64,000 nt of DNA from contig NC_015945.1 of assembly GCF_000224085.1 (NCBI RefSeq), positions 1-64,000 on the forward strand, written 5' to 3'. The stretch comes from Allomuricauda ruestringensis DSM 13258. GTDB lineage: Bacteria; Bacteroidota; Bacteroidia; Flavobacteriales; Flavobacteriaceae. The notes under the pieces are model-generated. The model saw only the letters and a program-made list of their open reading frames with translations, was not told the DNA's origin and made no database searches. Position 1 is the first letter of the stretch, and each line of letters starts with the position of its first letter. Shown piece after piece: positions 36,389 to 45,153 of this stretch. The position numbers and the translations under genes were made by a program.

Positions 36389-38071
36389 ATGAAAAAACTA
36401 CTTGTTGTATTGTCAGTGTTACTCTTATTTGTTGGCTGCAAAGAAGTTGAAAATAAGCAGGAAATCACGCAGGTAGTTCAAGAAGAGACTCCGAAAAAAG
36501 AGGCACCTTTTGTTTGGGAAGGGGCCAATATCTACTTTTTGCTCACCGACCGTTTTAACAACGGAAATCCCGAAAACGATTTGAATTTTGATAGAACCCA
36601 GGAGACCGCTATTTTAAGAGGTTTTGAAGGTGGTGATGTTGAGGGAATTACCAAGAAAATTGAAGAAGGATATTTTACAGACTTAGGAATCAATGCTATC
36701 TGGTTTACCCCCGTGGTGGAACAAATCCACGGTGCAACAGACGAAGGCACAGGAAAAACTTATGGTTACCACGGTTACTGGACCAAGGATTGGACTTCCA
36801 TAGACCCTAACTTCGGAACAAGAAAAGACCTTGAAAAATTAGTAGAAGCTGCGCACAGTAAAGGAATTCGTATTCTTTTGGATGTAGTTTTGAACCATAC
36901 CGGGCCTGTTACGGAACAAGACCCGGTTTGGCCGGATGATTGGGTAAGAACCGGACCAAAATGTGAGTTCTCCACCTACGAAAATACTACCGCTTGTACC
37001 TTGGTGGAGAATTTGCCGGATATCCTTACCGAAACCGATGAAGCAGTGGAACTGCCCGATGCCCTTTTGGCCAAATGGAAAGATGAGGGGCGTTTGAGCA
37101 AGGAACTGGACGAACTCCAACTCTTTTTTGAACGCACAGGATACCCAAGGGCCCCACGCTACTACATCATCAAGTGGCTTACGGATTATATTAATGATTT
37201 AGGGGTTGATGGTTTCCGTGTGGACACTGTGAAACACGTGAATGAAAACGCTTGGGCCGACCTTCATAAAGAAGCTAATTACGCCTTTGAAACATGGAAA
37301 AAGAAGCATCAGGATAAAATTTTGGACGACAACCCTTTTTACATGGTTGGCGAGGTCTACAACTATGGCATTTCCGGCGGTCGTGAATTTGATTTTGGCG
37401 ACAAAAAAGTCGATTTCTTTGATTACGGGTTTAAAAGCCTTATCAATTTTGAACTCAAAAACGATGCGGACAAGAGTTACGAGATCATTTTTAAAAAATA
37501 TAGTAAACTGCTCCACACCAAACTTAAGGACAAGAGTGTACTCAACTATTTAACCTCACATGATGATGGCGCACCTTACGATAAGGACCGAAAAAAAACC
37601 TATCGCGCAGCCAATGTACTTTTGCTTACGCCAGGCGCATCGCAGGTGTATTATGGAGATGAAACATCTAGAGATTTAACCATTGAAGGAACACAAGGCG
37701 ATGCCACACTGCGCTCGTTTATGAACTGGGAAGATTTGGACAGTATTCCCGAAACACAAAAAATACATAAGCATTGGCAAAAATTGGGGCAGTTCCGTAA
37801 AAACCACCCTGCCATTGGAGCCGGTAAACACAAACGCTTGGCCAAATCACCATACGTATTCTCAAGAACCTATGTCAATGGAGACTTTAGGGACAAAGTT
37901 GCTGTAGGATTGGATTTACCTAAAGGTAAAAAATCACTCTGGGTAAAAGGATTCTTTGGTGACGGCACCACATTGTACGATACCTATTCCGAGACCGAAG
38001 TTACCGTGGTCAACGGAAAAGTGCTGCTGGATAATGATTTTGATATTGCTTTATTGGAGCTTGTGGAATAG
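36389..38071 (+). CDS. Alpha-amylase-family (GH13) lipoprotein
   Basis: The 560-aa protein has a lipoprotein signal ending at Cys17 (LLLFVGC), so it is anchored in a membrane, probably the outer one. GH13 regions are clear: I DVVLNH (165-170), II GFRVDTVKH with nucleophile Asp279, III GEVYN with acid/base Glu322, IV TSHDD with His391 and Asp392. It should hydrolyse alpha-1,4-glucans such as starch or glycogen. No SusC/SusD pair is adjacent, so it is not in a classic utilisation locus. It ends 3 bases before the convergent VOC gene. Confidence 0.93.
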   Translation: MKKLLVVLSVLLLFVGCKEVENKQEITQVVQEETPKKEAPFVWEGANIYFLLTDRFNNGNPENDLNFDRTQETAILRGFEGGDVEGITKKIEEGYFTDLGINAIWFTPVVEQIHGATDEGTGKTYGYHGYWTKDWTSIDPNFGTRKDLEKLVEAAHSKGIRILLDVVLNHTGPVTEQDPVWPDDWVRTGPKCEFSTYENTTACTLVENLPDILTETDEAVELPDALLAKWKDEGRLSKELDELQLFFERTGYPRAPRYYIIKWLTDYINDLGVDGFRVDTVKHVNENAWADLHKEANYAFETWKKKHQDKILDDNPFYMVGEVYNYGISGGREFDFGDKKVDFFDYGFKSLINFELKNDADKSYEIIFKKYSKLLHTKLKDKSVLNYLTSHDDGAPYDKDRKKTYRAANVLLLTPGASQVYYGDETSRDLTIEGTQGDATLRSFMNWEDLDSIPETQKIHKHWQKLGQFRKNHPAIGAGKHKRLAKSPYVFSRTYVNGDFRDKVAVGLDLPKGKKSLWVKGFFGDGTTLYDTYSETEVTVVNGKVLLDNDFDIALLELVE

Positions 38072-38073
38072 GC

Positions 38074-38454
38074 CTATTGCCTTGAATGGAGTGCAATACG
38101 GTTGCCCTCTGGATCCAAAAACACTGCCATGTAACCTACATCTGGGCTAATCTGGGTCTTTGATTGAACAATTTTTCCTCCATTCGGTTCAATACGGTCG
38201 AGTTCGTTTTGAACGTCCGTACTATTAAAATAAATCAATACTCCATCACTTTTACTGGGTTTGTACCAATCCTTATTTTGAATAAGACAACCCGTGGCTC
38301 CAGGTTTTTCAAGATCCCAAGGAAACCACCCCATTTTTGTACCTCCAAAATCCTGTAACTTTATTTCAACTTGAAAAACAGCTTCATAAAACGTTTTGGC
38401 TCGGTCCATGTCCATAACAGGAATCTCAAACCAGCCCACCATATTAAATTCCAT
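38074..38454 (-). CDS. VOC-superfamily (glyoxalase-like) protein
   Basis: The 126-aa protein shows two beta-alpha-beta-beta-beta halves of the vicinal-oxygen-chelate fold: MVGWFEIPVMDMDRAKTFYE at the N-terminus and PDVGYMAVFLDPEGNRIALHS at the C-terminus. Family members bind a metal for diverse reactions or act as resistance proteins. Here the activity is unknown. It lies 3 bases after the SRPBCC gene on the same strand, so the two are co-transcribed. Confidence 0.88.
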   Translation of the reverse strand: MEFNMVGWFEIPVMDMDRAKTFYEAVFQVEIKLQDFGGTKMGWFPWDLEKPGATGCLIQNKDWYKPSKSDGVLIYFNSTDVQNELDRIEPNGGKIVQSKTQISPDVGYMAVFLDPEGNRIALHSRQ

Positions 38455-38457
38455 AAT

Positions 38458-38985
38458 TTATTGATTTTCCAATATTTCCTTTAAACTTGCCAGACCTTCC
38501 TCAAAATCTTTTCCCACCGCTTTATCCATGTTCATAAACAGCATCATAATGCTCATCGGGAATTTGTTCTTTCCTGAAAAGCCCCAAACCACTTTGGTGG
38601 AATTCTTATCAAGCTCTTTGGTAACTATATAAGCATCCGAGGTGGATTTAAATGGTTTTAAGAACCGAAGTTCGGACTCAATTCGCTCACCCTCCACAAT
38701 TTTGGTGATTTCCTGCTCCCCTTCCCCTACTTCTTTGTTGCCTTTCCAATAGTTAATGGCTCCAACCTCACCATCTGTTCCAGTAAATTCCTTTTTCATA
38801 TTCGGGTCACGTTTATCCCAAGGAGACCATTCCCCTTGCCTTTTTAAGGATTTGAGATAATCGAAAACAACGCTTTTAGGTTTGGAAATTTCTATAGAGC
38901 GGGAGACATTGTAGTTTTTTGGGGCAATGGCTGCCAAAATAATGATCAGCAACACTATACCTAGGATAATATATAGCACTATCAT
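38458..38985 (-). CDS. SRPBCC-family (START/polyketide cyclase-like) protein
   Basis: The 175-aa protein has one N-terminal transmembrane helix (about 3-21) and a SRPBCC domain (NVSRSIEISKPKSVVFDYL, WSPWDKRDPNMKKEFTG, GSTKVVWGFSG-type strand). Such domains form a hydrophobic ligand pocket. The ligand is unknown. It is co-transcribed with the VOC gene, a common pairing among bacterial proteins of undefined small-molecule function. Confidence 0.85.
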   Translation of the reverse strand: MIVLYIILGIVLLIIILAAIAPKNYNVSRSIEISKPKSVVFDYLKSLKRQGEWSPWDKRDPNMKKEFTGTDGEVGAINYWKGNKEVGEGEQEITKIVEGERIESELRFLKPFKSTSDAYIVTKELDKNSTKVVWGFSGKNKFPMSIMMLFMNMDKAVGKDFEEGLASLKEILENQ

Positions 38986-39027
38986 AGCTGTAATTTATTG
39001 GTTATCAACTAAAAATACGAAATTTAT

Positions 39028-39681
39028 CTACTTGGACAGATATCTTTTTATGATACCCTCGACATCTTTTATGGATTTCTTGGTCCAATCCAATCGTTTC
39101 TCGAACACTTCTATATCCGTTAATTGCCAATTTAGGTCGCAATCGCGCACTTTTTGTGCCAATTGTTGGATAATAATGGCCGCAGAAACCGAAACATTCA
39201 AACTTTCGGAAAAACCCACCATGGGAATTTTAAGAAATCCATCGGCCTGCTGCATTACTTCATCTGACAATCCTTCTTTTTCTGTACCAAAAAATAGGGC
39301 TGATTTTTGCAAAGGAAAGAAATTGGGCAACAAGGTCGAATCGGTGTGCGGTGTAGTCGCTATAATTTGATAACCATCCTTCTTTAATTTGGAGATACAA
39401 TCGGCCGTGGTTTGGTAGCGGTACACATCTACCCACTGTTCGGCTCCCATGGCAATATTTTTGTCCAACCGTTTACCAAAACGATTCTCTATCACATGTA
39501 CGTCTTGCACTCCAAACACATCACAACTGCGGATAATGGCACTGGTATTGTGCAATTGATACACATCTTCCACCGCTACGGTAATATGTTTGGTCCGTTG
39601 TTGGAGGACATCCAAAAAACGCTGTTTTCTTTCATCAGTGAGATATGTCTCCAGATATTTCAACAAATCATGGTCAAACAT
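39028..39681 (-). CDS. TrmH-family tRNA/rRNA 2'-O-methyltransferase
   Basis: This SPOUT methyltransferase of 217 aa is likely the tRNA Gm18 methyltransferase TrmH. Motifs are 1 NTSAIIRSCDVFGVQDVHVI, 2 ALFFGTEKEGLSDEVM and 3 IPMVGFSESLNVSVSAAI, which form the SAM-binding knot. Its length and C-terminal extension resemble E. coli TrmH (229 aa) rather than RlmB, which carries an extra N-terminal RNA-binding domain. Divergent from the GH43 gene. Confidence 0.9.
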   Translation of the reverse strand: MFDHDLLKYLETYLTDERKQRFLDVLQQRTKHITVAVEDVYQLHNTSAIIRSCDVFGVQDVHVIENRFGKRLDKNIAMGAEQWVDVYRYQTTADCISKLKKDGYQIIATTPHTDSTLLPNFFPLQKSALFFGTEKEGLSDEVMQQADGFLKIPMVGFSESLNVSVSAAIIIQQLAQKVRDCDLNWQLTDIEVFEKRLDWTKKSIKDVEGIIKRYLSK

Positions 39682-39783
39682 AAAACCAAGATAGGAAAAA
39701 TTGGAATTTTGGTTTCTTGAAAAATGGATTTGTTATCTTAGTGGCAAATTGATTTCCCATACTAAAAATACCAACACACATAG

Positions 39784-40791
39784 ATGAACATTAAAACCCT
39801 AGCCCTGTTAATTTGCTCTTTATATGGAGTTGTGCTAGTTGCCCAAAAACCAATAAAAAAACAAAACAACCCAATTTTTGAAGGCTGGTACGCCGACCCA
39901 GAAGGTATTGTTTTTGGGGACTCGTATTGGGTTTACCCCACATTTTCCGATGATTACGACAAGCAATTGCATTTTGATGCCTTTTCATCCAAAGATCTAG
40001 TGCATTGGAAAAAGCATGAACGCATTTTGGATACAACCAAGATAAAATGGTTGAGGCAGGCCTTGTGGGCGCCATCCATTATTGAAAAGGACAGTAAATA
40101 TTATCTTTTTTTTGGCGCCAACGATATTCAGCGGCCCGGCAGAAGCTCCTATGACCCCAATAACGACATCAACCATTATGGCGGCATTGGCGTAGCTGTT
40201 GCGGATAATCCAGGAGGTCCTTTTGAAGATTATTTGGGAGAACCCCTCATTTCTGATTTCTACAACGACGCCCAACCCATTGATCAATTTGTTTTTGAGG
40301 ATACGGACGGTACCTATTATTTTTTCTATGGAGGTTGGAGTCATTGCAACTTGGGGAAGCTCAACGAGGATTTTACGGGCTTTGAGCCATGGGAAGATGG
40401 CAGTGTGTTCAAAGAAGTTACCCCCGAAGGTTATGTGGAAGGCCCGTTTATGTTTTTGCGAAACGGTATTTACTATTTTATGTGGTCCGAAGGAAATTGG
40501 ACCGATGGCAGTTATAAAGTGGCCTACGCCATGGCAGACAAACCAACAGGCCCCTATAAGCGCATCGGAACCATTTTGGAATCCAAAGAAGGAGATATTG
40601 CAACCGGGGCGGGGCATCACTCCGTAATCAACAAACCGGGAACGGATGAATGGATCATTGTGTACCACCGAAGACCTATTCCCAACAAAGACCGTGATCA
40701 TCGGGTTACTTGTATGGACAAGATGGAATTCAACCCCGATGGTACCATAAAACCAGTGATTATGACTTTTGAGGGTGTTGGTGGCAACTAA
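39784..40791 (+). CDS. Glycoside hydrolase family 43 protein
   Basis: The 335-aa protein has a signal peptide (about 1-20) and a five-bladed beta-propeller of GH43 type. NPIFEGWYADPEGIVFGDSY carries the general-base Asp. QPIDQFVFED provides the pKa-modulating Asp and YVEGPFMF the general-acid Glu. The family includes beta-xylosidases and alpha-L-arabinofuranosidases. Specificity is not readable. No transporter or regulator is next to it. Secretion to the periplasm or beyond is expected. Confidence 0.88.
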   Translation: MNIKTLALLICSLYGVVLVAQKPIKKQNNPIFEGWYADPEGIVFGDSYWVYPTFSDDYDKQLHFDAFSSKDLVHWKKHERILDTTKIKWLRQALWAPSIIEKDSKYYLFFGANDIQRPGRSSYDPNNDINHYGGIGVAVADNPGGPFEDYLGEPLISDFYNDAQPIDQFVFEDTDGTYYFFYGGWSHCNLGKLNEDFTGFEPWEDGSVFKEVTPEGYVEGPFMFLRNGIYYFMWSEGNWTDGSYKVAYAMADKPTGPYKRIGTILESKEGDIATGAGHHSVINKPGTDEWIIVYHRRPIPNKDRDHRVTCMDKMEFNPDGTIKPVIMTFEGVGGN

Positions 40792-40876
40792 GTTTCTTAA
40801 ACCAGTTTAACTTTTGTCAGAATTATGCTGGATACATTTGTTCTGATTAATAATTTTAATTGATTATCAAAAGGTT

Positions 40877-41629
40877 ATGAGAAATTTACTTCCCATTTTA
40901 CTAAGCGTTCTGCTTTTTAACTGTAACACAAATACACCTAAAAGTTCTGATAAAAATGAAGACAACGGGCTTCAAACAGGAATTTCACATTCTGATACAT
41001 TGACAAAACATTTAAAACCGTTCAAAGAAGGCCTGCCAACAATTGGACTTTTAATGTATAATGGTGTCCTTCAAAGTGAGGTTGTAGCAACATCGGACGT
41101 ATTCGCAAAGCCATCAGTTGATGGAGAACAACTCTTCAACGTTATCACCATAGCCGAAACGGACAATCCAATAACCACCGAGGAGGGCATGCATTTTGTG
41201 CCGGATTACACTTTTGATAACTGTCCAAAATTAACTGCATTGTTTGTTCCCAGCGCTTATGACATGTATGCTCAGGTACATAACAATAAAATCATAGATT
41301 TTATACGAGAGAAAAATGAAGAAACCAAATACACAGTAAGCAATTGTGCGGGAGCGCAGTTAATTGGCGCATCTGGAATTGCAGATGGAAAGAAAATTGT
41401 AACTTGGATTGGTGGCGGCACACAATTACAAAAAGATTATCCTAACTTAAAAGTTCAAAACGACAGTTTGGTGACTTTTGTCCGAGACGGAAAATTTTTA
41501 TCTTCAAACGGAAATCTGGCAAGTTACATATCCGCATTGAACCTTTTGCAAACCATGACAAATGAGGAACACCGAAAATTTGTGGAGAGCTACCTTTATT
41601 TGGACCGTCTTCAAAATTGGAAAAAATGA
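40877..41629 (+). CDS. DJ-1/PfpI-family lipoprotein
   Basis: The 250-aa protein begins with a lipoprotein signal (PILLSVLLFNC, lipid-modified Cys16). It continues with a DJ-1/PfpI domain resembling the sensor half of GATase-1-like AraC regulators. The nucleophile-elbow Cys157 lies in SNCAGAQLIG, and there is a LTALFVPSAYDM strand. No helix-turn-helix follows. Family activities include glyoxalase, amidase and isonitrile hydratase. An exported, lipid-anchored version is unusual, and its role is unknown. The sirtuin gene follows 23 bases downstream. Confidence 0.8.
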   Translation: MRNLLPILLSVLLFNCNTNTPKSSDKNEDNGLQTGISHSDTLTKHLKPFKEGLPTIGLLMYNGVLQSEVVATSDVFAKPSVDGEQLFNVITIAETDNPITTEEGMHFVPDYTFDNCPKLTALFVPSAYDMYAQVHNNKIIDFIREKNEETKYTVSNCAGAQLIGASGIADGKKIVTWIGGGTQLQKDYPNLKVQNDSLVTFVRDGKFLSSNGNLASYISALNLLQTMTNEEHRKFVESYLYLDRLQNWKK

Positions 41630-41652
41630 TTGCCTAACATAAAATCAAAAAC

Positions 41653-42351
41653 ATGCCCAAACCAAAAATCGTAGTGCTAACCGGGGCAGGGATGAGTGCT
41701 GAAAGCGGACTGAAAACCTTTCGGGACGAAAACGGTCTTTGGGAAGGCCATGATGTGATGGAAGTGGCATCACCACAAGGGTTTGCCCGTAATCCTGAGT
41801 TGGTGCTCGAATTCTACAACCAGCGAAGGCGGCAATTGTTGGAGGTTATTCCCAATGCAGGCCATAAGGCCCTGGCCGAATTAGAACAAGATTTTGATGT
41901 GAGCATTGTAACCCAAAACGTGGACAATCTGCACGAAAAAGCAGGGAGTTCCTATGTAGTGCATTTACACGGTGAACTGTTCAAAGTGCGAAGTACCGTA
42001 AACGAAAACCATGTGTTGGATTGGAAAAAAGACTTGGTTTTAGGGGATACGGACGACAAAGGGCACCAGCTACGCCCCCATATTGTTTGGTTTGGCGAAA
42101 TGGTTCCGATGTTGGAAACTGCCGCACAAATCACACAACAGGCCGAAATACTGATTATTGTGGGAACCTCTATGCAAGTGTATCCAGCGGCAAGCTTAAT
42201 CCATTACGCGCCAAATAAAACCCCGATTTACTTTATAGACCCAAAGCCCAATATTCGTTCATCGGATTTTGAAAACCTTACGGTAATCCCCAAAACAGCA
42301 GCAGAGGGAATTCCTGAATTGGTGGAAAAGTTTTTTAATAGTTGGCCCTAG
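41653..42351 (+). CDS. cobB: Sir2-family NAD-dependent deacylase lacking zinc cysteines
   Basis: Sirtuins remove acyl groups from lysine using NAD+. The 232-aa protein has the NAD loop GAGMSAESGLKTFRD (11-25), QNVDNLHEKAG (88-98) and catalytic His106 in HLHGE. Tyr55 and Arg58 (FYNQRR) form the class III signature linked to succinyl and malonyl lysine recognition. The region 107-150 that normally holds four zinc-binding cysteines has none, and the whole protein contains no cysteine. The 3' end overlaps the convergent haem-domain gene by 17 bases. Confidence 0.92.
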   Translation: MPKPKIVVLTGAGMSAESGLKTFRDENGLWEGHDVMEVASPQGFARNPELVLEFYNQRRRQLLEVIPNAGHKALAELEQDFDVSIVTQNVDNLHEKAGSSYVVHLHGELFKVRSTVNENHVLDWKKDLVLGDTDDKGHQLRPHIVWFGEMVPMLETAAQITQQAEILIIVGTSMQVYPAASLIHYAPNKTPIYFIDPKPNIRSSDFENLTVIPKTAAEGIPELVEKFFNSWP

Positions 42352-42787
42352 TTTCTTTTGCCCAGGCCACCAATACATTTATTTGCTCCTCGGTCAATTT
42401 CGCATCTTCATGGGTCCATGTGTATTCCTTTAAGGGCATTTTTCCCTCTTCCACCTCTTCGATGAGCTCTTCCAGTTTATGGTCCTTTTTTTCAGCATCG
42501 TAGTTGGCCCAATCGGAAAAATTAAGATGTTCCTTGCCCTCTTCAATATGGTCTGCCAACCAATAGGAAACCGGAGCAATGTTATTGTACCAAGGATATT
42601 TGGTATTGGCGCTATGGCAATCGTAACAGGCCGTTTTCAAAATTTGTTTTACCTCTGTTGGAGGTTGGGTCTCCGTTTCAAACGCAACCACATAATCGCC
42701 TTCAGCTACATTTTTTTCAGGTCGGTAAAATTGCATTCCTATCAATACAACCAAAAGAACAATTGCTATTTTTTTTACTATTTTCAT
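42335..42787 (-). CDS. Haem-binding domain protein (CxxCH cytochrome-like)
   Basis: The protein of about 150 aa has an N-terminal membrane anchor (about 5-19) and a single haem c site, Cys54-x-x-Cys57-His58 (CYDCH), followed by YPWYNNIAPVSYWLADHIEEG. This is the Bacteroidota haem_bd domain, probably periplasmic electron transfer or sensing. I use the ATG at 42787, because a GTG lies one codon upstream. It converges on the sirtuin gene with a 17-base overlap. Confidence 0.87.
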   Translation of the reverse strand: MKIVKKIAIVLLVVLIGMQFYRPEKNVAEGDYVVAFETETQPPTEVKQILKTACYDCHSANTKYPWYNNIAPVSYWLADHIEEGKEHLNFSDWANYDAEKKDHKLEELIEEVEEGKMPLKEYTWTHEDAKLTEEQINVLVAWAKETRANY

Positions 42788-42822
42788 CACCTACAGGATT
42801 TTAGTAAATATATTGATTTTTT

Positions 42823-43395
42823 GTGACCGAAGAGGAACTCCATATCAGACTTAGTTCAGGTAGAATATCAAAACTTGAAATAGATGTTTTGGTTCAGCAA
42901 TTGAGGAAAGAGCCCCAATTGGCCCCGATACTTTATCAAGAAGTTTTATGGGAAGATAAAGAAGGTACTTTTAATGCCAGTTGGAGCTTTGACCATTTGA
43001 TGCGAAAAGACCCCTCCTTGATCCTCCCCTTTTTTGAAGATTTTGTGAACGATTTGTCAGAATTAAAAACCGAATCTTGTATTAGACCCATTGCACACGT
43101 TTGTGAAATGGTCTGCAAAGCCTACTTTAAGAAAAAAGACCCCGTTTTTGTCCAAAATATTACCGACGACCAATTGGAAAAAATAATGACATCCTGTTTT
43201 GATTGGCTCATTGGCCCCATGAACATGGCTCCCAAGGTATTTTCCATGACCAGTCTGTATTACTTAGGTTTAAAATTTGATTGGGTACACCCAGAACTCA
43301 AACAAGTGTTGGAGGACACTTACGCCACAGGAACCGCGGGCTACAAAAACCGAGCAAAAAAAACTCTGGATAAGTTGGCCAAATTGGGCATCTAA
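42823..43395 (+). CDS. Helical protein upstream of purB, function unknown
   Basis: The 190-aa protein begins at a GTG (TEEELHIRLSSGRISKLEID). I see no upstream ATG closer to the family-like start. It is all-alpha, with amphipathic helices suggestive of HEAT-like repeats (RIRPIAHVCEMVC-type and YKNRAKKTLDKLAKL at the end). Homologues in flavobacteria sit upstream of purB and are sometimes mislabelled adenylosuccinate lyase for that reason. No enzyme motif is present. It ends 46 bases before purB and is likely co-transcribed. Confidence 0.72.
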   Translation: MTEEELHIRLSSGRISKLEIDVLVQQLRKEPQLAPILYQEVLWEDKEGTFNASWSFDHLMRKDPSLILPFFEDFVNDLSELKTESCIRPIAHVCEMVCKAYFKKKDPVFVQNITDDQLEKIMTSCFDWLIGPMNMAPKVFSMTSLYYLGLKFDWVHPELKQVLEDTYATGTAGYKNRAKKTLDKLAKLGI

Positions 43396-43441
43396 ACCAC
43401 AGCGTTTAAGTATCTTTGATGCTTTCAAAATTTTCTTGACC

Positions 43442-44785
43442 ATGTCGCTGACACAACTAAATGCCATTTCGCCGATTGACGGTAGATATAGAAACAAAAC
43501 CAAGGCCCTAAAAGACTATTTTTCGGAAGAGGCCCTGATCAAATACCGTGTTCAAGTCGAAATTGAATACTTTATCGCCCTCTGCGAGGTTCCATTGCCG
43601 CAATTGGCCGATTTCAACAAAACGCTGTTCCCCGAATTACAAAAAATTTATCAAGAGTTTTCTGCAGAAGATGCACAGGCAATCAAAGATATTGAAAAGA
43701 CCACCAACCACGATGTTAAAGCCGTGGAGTACTTTATCAAGCAAAAGTTTGATGCATTAAACCTTCAAAAATACAAGGAGTTTATCCACTTTGGGTTGAC
43801 TTCACAAGATATCAACAATACTGCGATACCTCTATCCATCAAAGAAGCCATGAACAATGTGTACGTGCCTTCTTATTTAGAGGTTTTGGAAAAATTGAAG
43901 GAGCTTGCCAAAGCATGGGAAAACATCCCCATGTTGGCAAGAACACACGGACAACCAGCCTCCCCTACCCGTTTGGGCAAGGAAATCGATGTTTTCGTCG
44001 TACGTTTTAAGGAGCAGTTCAATTTATTGAACGATATCCCCAGCGCCGCTAAATTCGGTGGAGCTACCGGGAACTACAATGCCCACAAAGTAGCTTATCC
44101 AAAAATTGATTGGAGAGCCTTCGGAAAACAATTTGTGCAAGAAAAATTAGGTTTGCACCACTCTTTCCCAACCACTCAAATTGAGCATTACGACCACATG
44201 GCCGCTTTGTTTGATTGTTTGAAGCGCATCAACACTATTTTGATTGATTTGGACCGAGATATGTGGACCTATATTTCCATGGATTACTTTAAACAAAAAA
44301 TCAAAAAAGGGGAAGTGGGTTCATCGGCCATGCCGCACAAGGTAAACCCTATCGATTTTGAGAATTCTGAAGGGAACCTGGGATTGGCCAACGCCATTTT
44401 TGAACATTTATCCGCCAAATTGCCAATTTCCAGATTACAGCGCGACCTTACGGACAGTACGGTTCTACGTAATGTTGGAGTGCCATTTGCACACACCTTG
44501 GTCGGTTTTCAGTCCACTTTAAAAGGATTGAACAAATTGGTACTGAACCAAGCCAAGTTCGAAAAAGATCTGGAAGACAACTGGGCCGTTGTGGCAGAGG
44601 CCATTCAGACCATTTTACGAAGAGAAGGCTATCCAAATCCATACGAAGCATTGAAAGGTTTAACGCGCACCAACGAGAAAATCAATCAAAAATCCATTGC
44701 CGATTTTATTGAGACGTTGAATGTCTCCGATACCATAAAAGCCGAGTTAAAGCAAATAACCCCAGCGAATTATACAGGAGTTTAA
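43442..44785 (+). CDS. purB: Adenylosuccinate lyase
   Basis: PurB catalyses two fumarate-releasing steps in purine synthesis (SAICAR to AICAR, adenylosuccinate to AMP). The start at 43442 (MSLTQLNAISPIDGRYRNK) matches the family N-terminus. The frame extends 55 codons upstream but that part overlaps the preceding gene and is not family-like. Key segments: FIHFGLTSQDINNTAIP, MLARTHGQPASPTRLGKE and the signature GSSAMPHKVNPIDFENSEGN. The length, 447 aa, is normal. Confidence 0.97.
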   Translation: MSLTQLNAISPIDGRYRNKTKALKDYFSEEALIKYRVQVEIEYFIALCEVPLPQLADFNKTLFPELQKIYQEFSAEDAQAIKDIEKTTNHDVKAVEYFIKQKFDALNLQKYKEFIHFGLTSQDINNTAIPLSIKEAMNNVYVPSYLEVLEKLKELAKAWENIPMLARTHGQPASPTRLGKEIDVFVVRFKEQFNLLNDIPSAAKFGGATGNYNAHKVAYPKIDWRAFGKQFVQEKLGLHHSFPTTQIEHYDHMAALFDCLKRINTILIDLDRDMWTYISMDYFKQKIKKGEVGSSAMPHKVNPIDFENSEGNLGLANAIFEHLSAKLPISRLQRDLTDSTVLRNVGVPFAHTLVGFQSTLKGLNKLVLNQAKFEKDLEDNWAVVAEAIQTILRREGYPNPYEALKGLTRTNEKINQKSIADFIETLNVSDTIKAELKQITPANYTGV

Positions 44786-45153
44786 GTACTTGTCATTCCT
44801 GCGAAAGAAGGAATCCAATCATCAATCCATACAACTGTTCCTTCGACTATTGCTCAAGGTAAACTAAACGCGAGAACTTAAGACATCTCGACTGCGCTCG
44901 ATGTGACACGCGTCTCCTTTCTTTACGCTCACCACCCAGCTTAGAAAAACGAGGAAAAAGTGTCTTCTGAAGGAGAGGAACGACTGAAGAATCTCCTTTC
45001 GCAAGAACAAGTACAATTCACAAGTTCAAGAGCAAAAAACATCTGTGTCCATTCGTGAAATCCGTGTCAAACCTTTAACCCTATACAATTGACCTGAAAA
45101 CCCAACAATTCATCAAGCTAAAAATCGAACCATGCAAGAATCTAACTATCCGT
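44786..45153. repeat. Intergenic cluster of dispersed palindromic repeats
   Basis: No gene is visible. Several extragenic words occur: ATTCCT-gcgaaaga-AGGAAT (44795-44814), a TCGA-ctgcgc-TCGA palindrome (44888-44901), AAGGAGA (44970-44976) pairing with TCTCCTT (44992-44998), CAAGTTCAAG (45021-45030), and an inverted copy of the 27-base word from 19968 (45045-45071). The composition is unlike the flanking genes and suggests accumulated REP-like elements. Confidence 0.5.
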
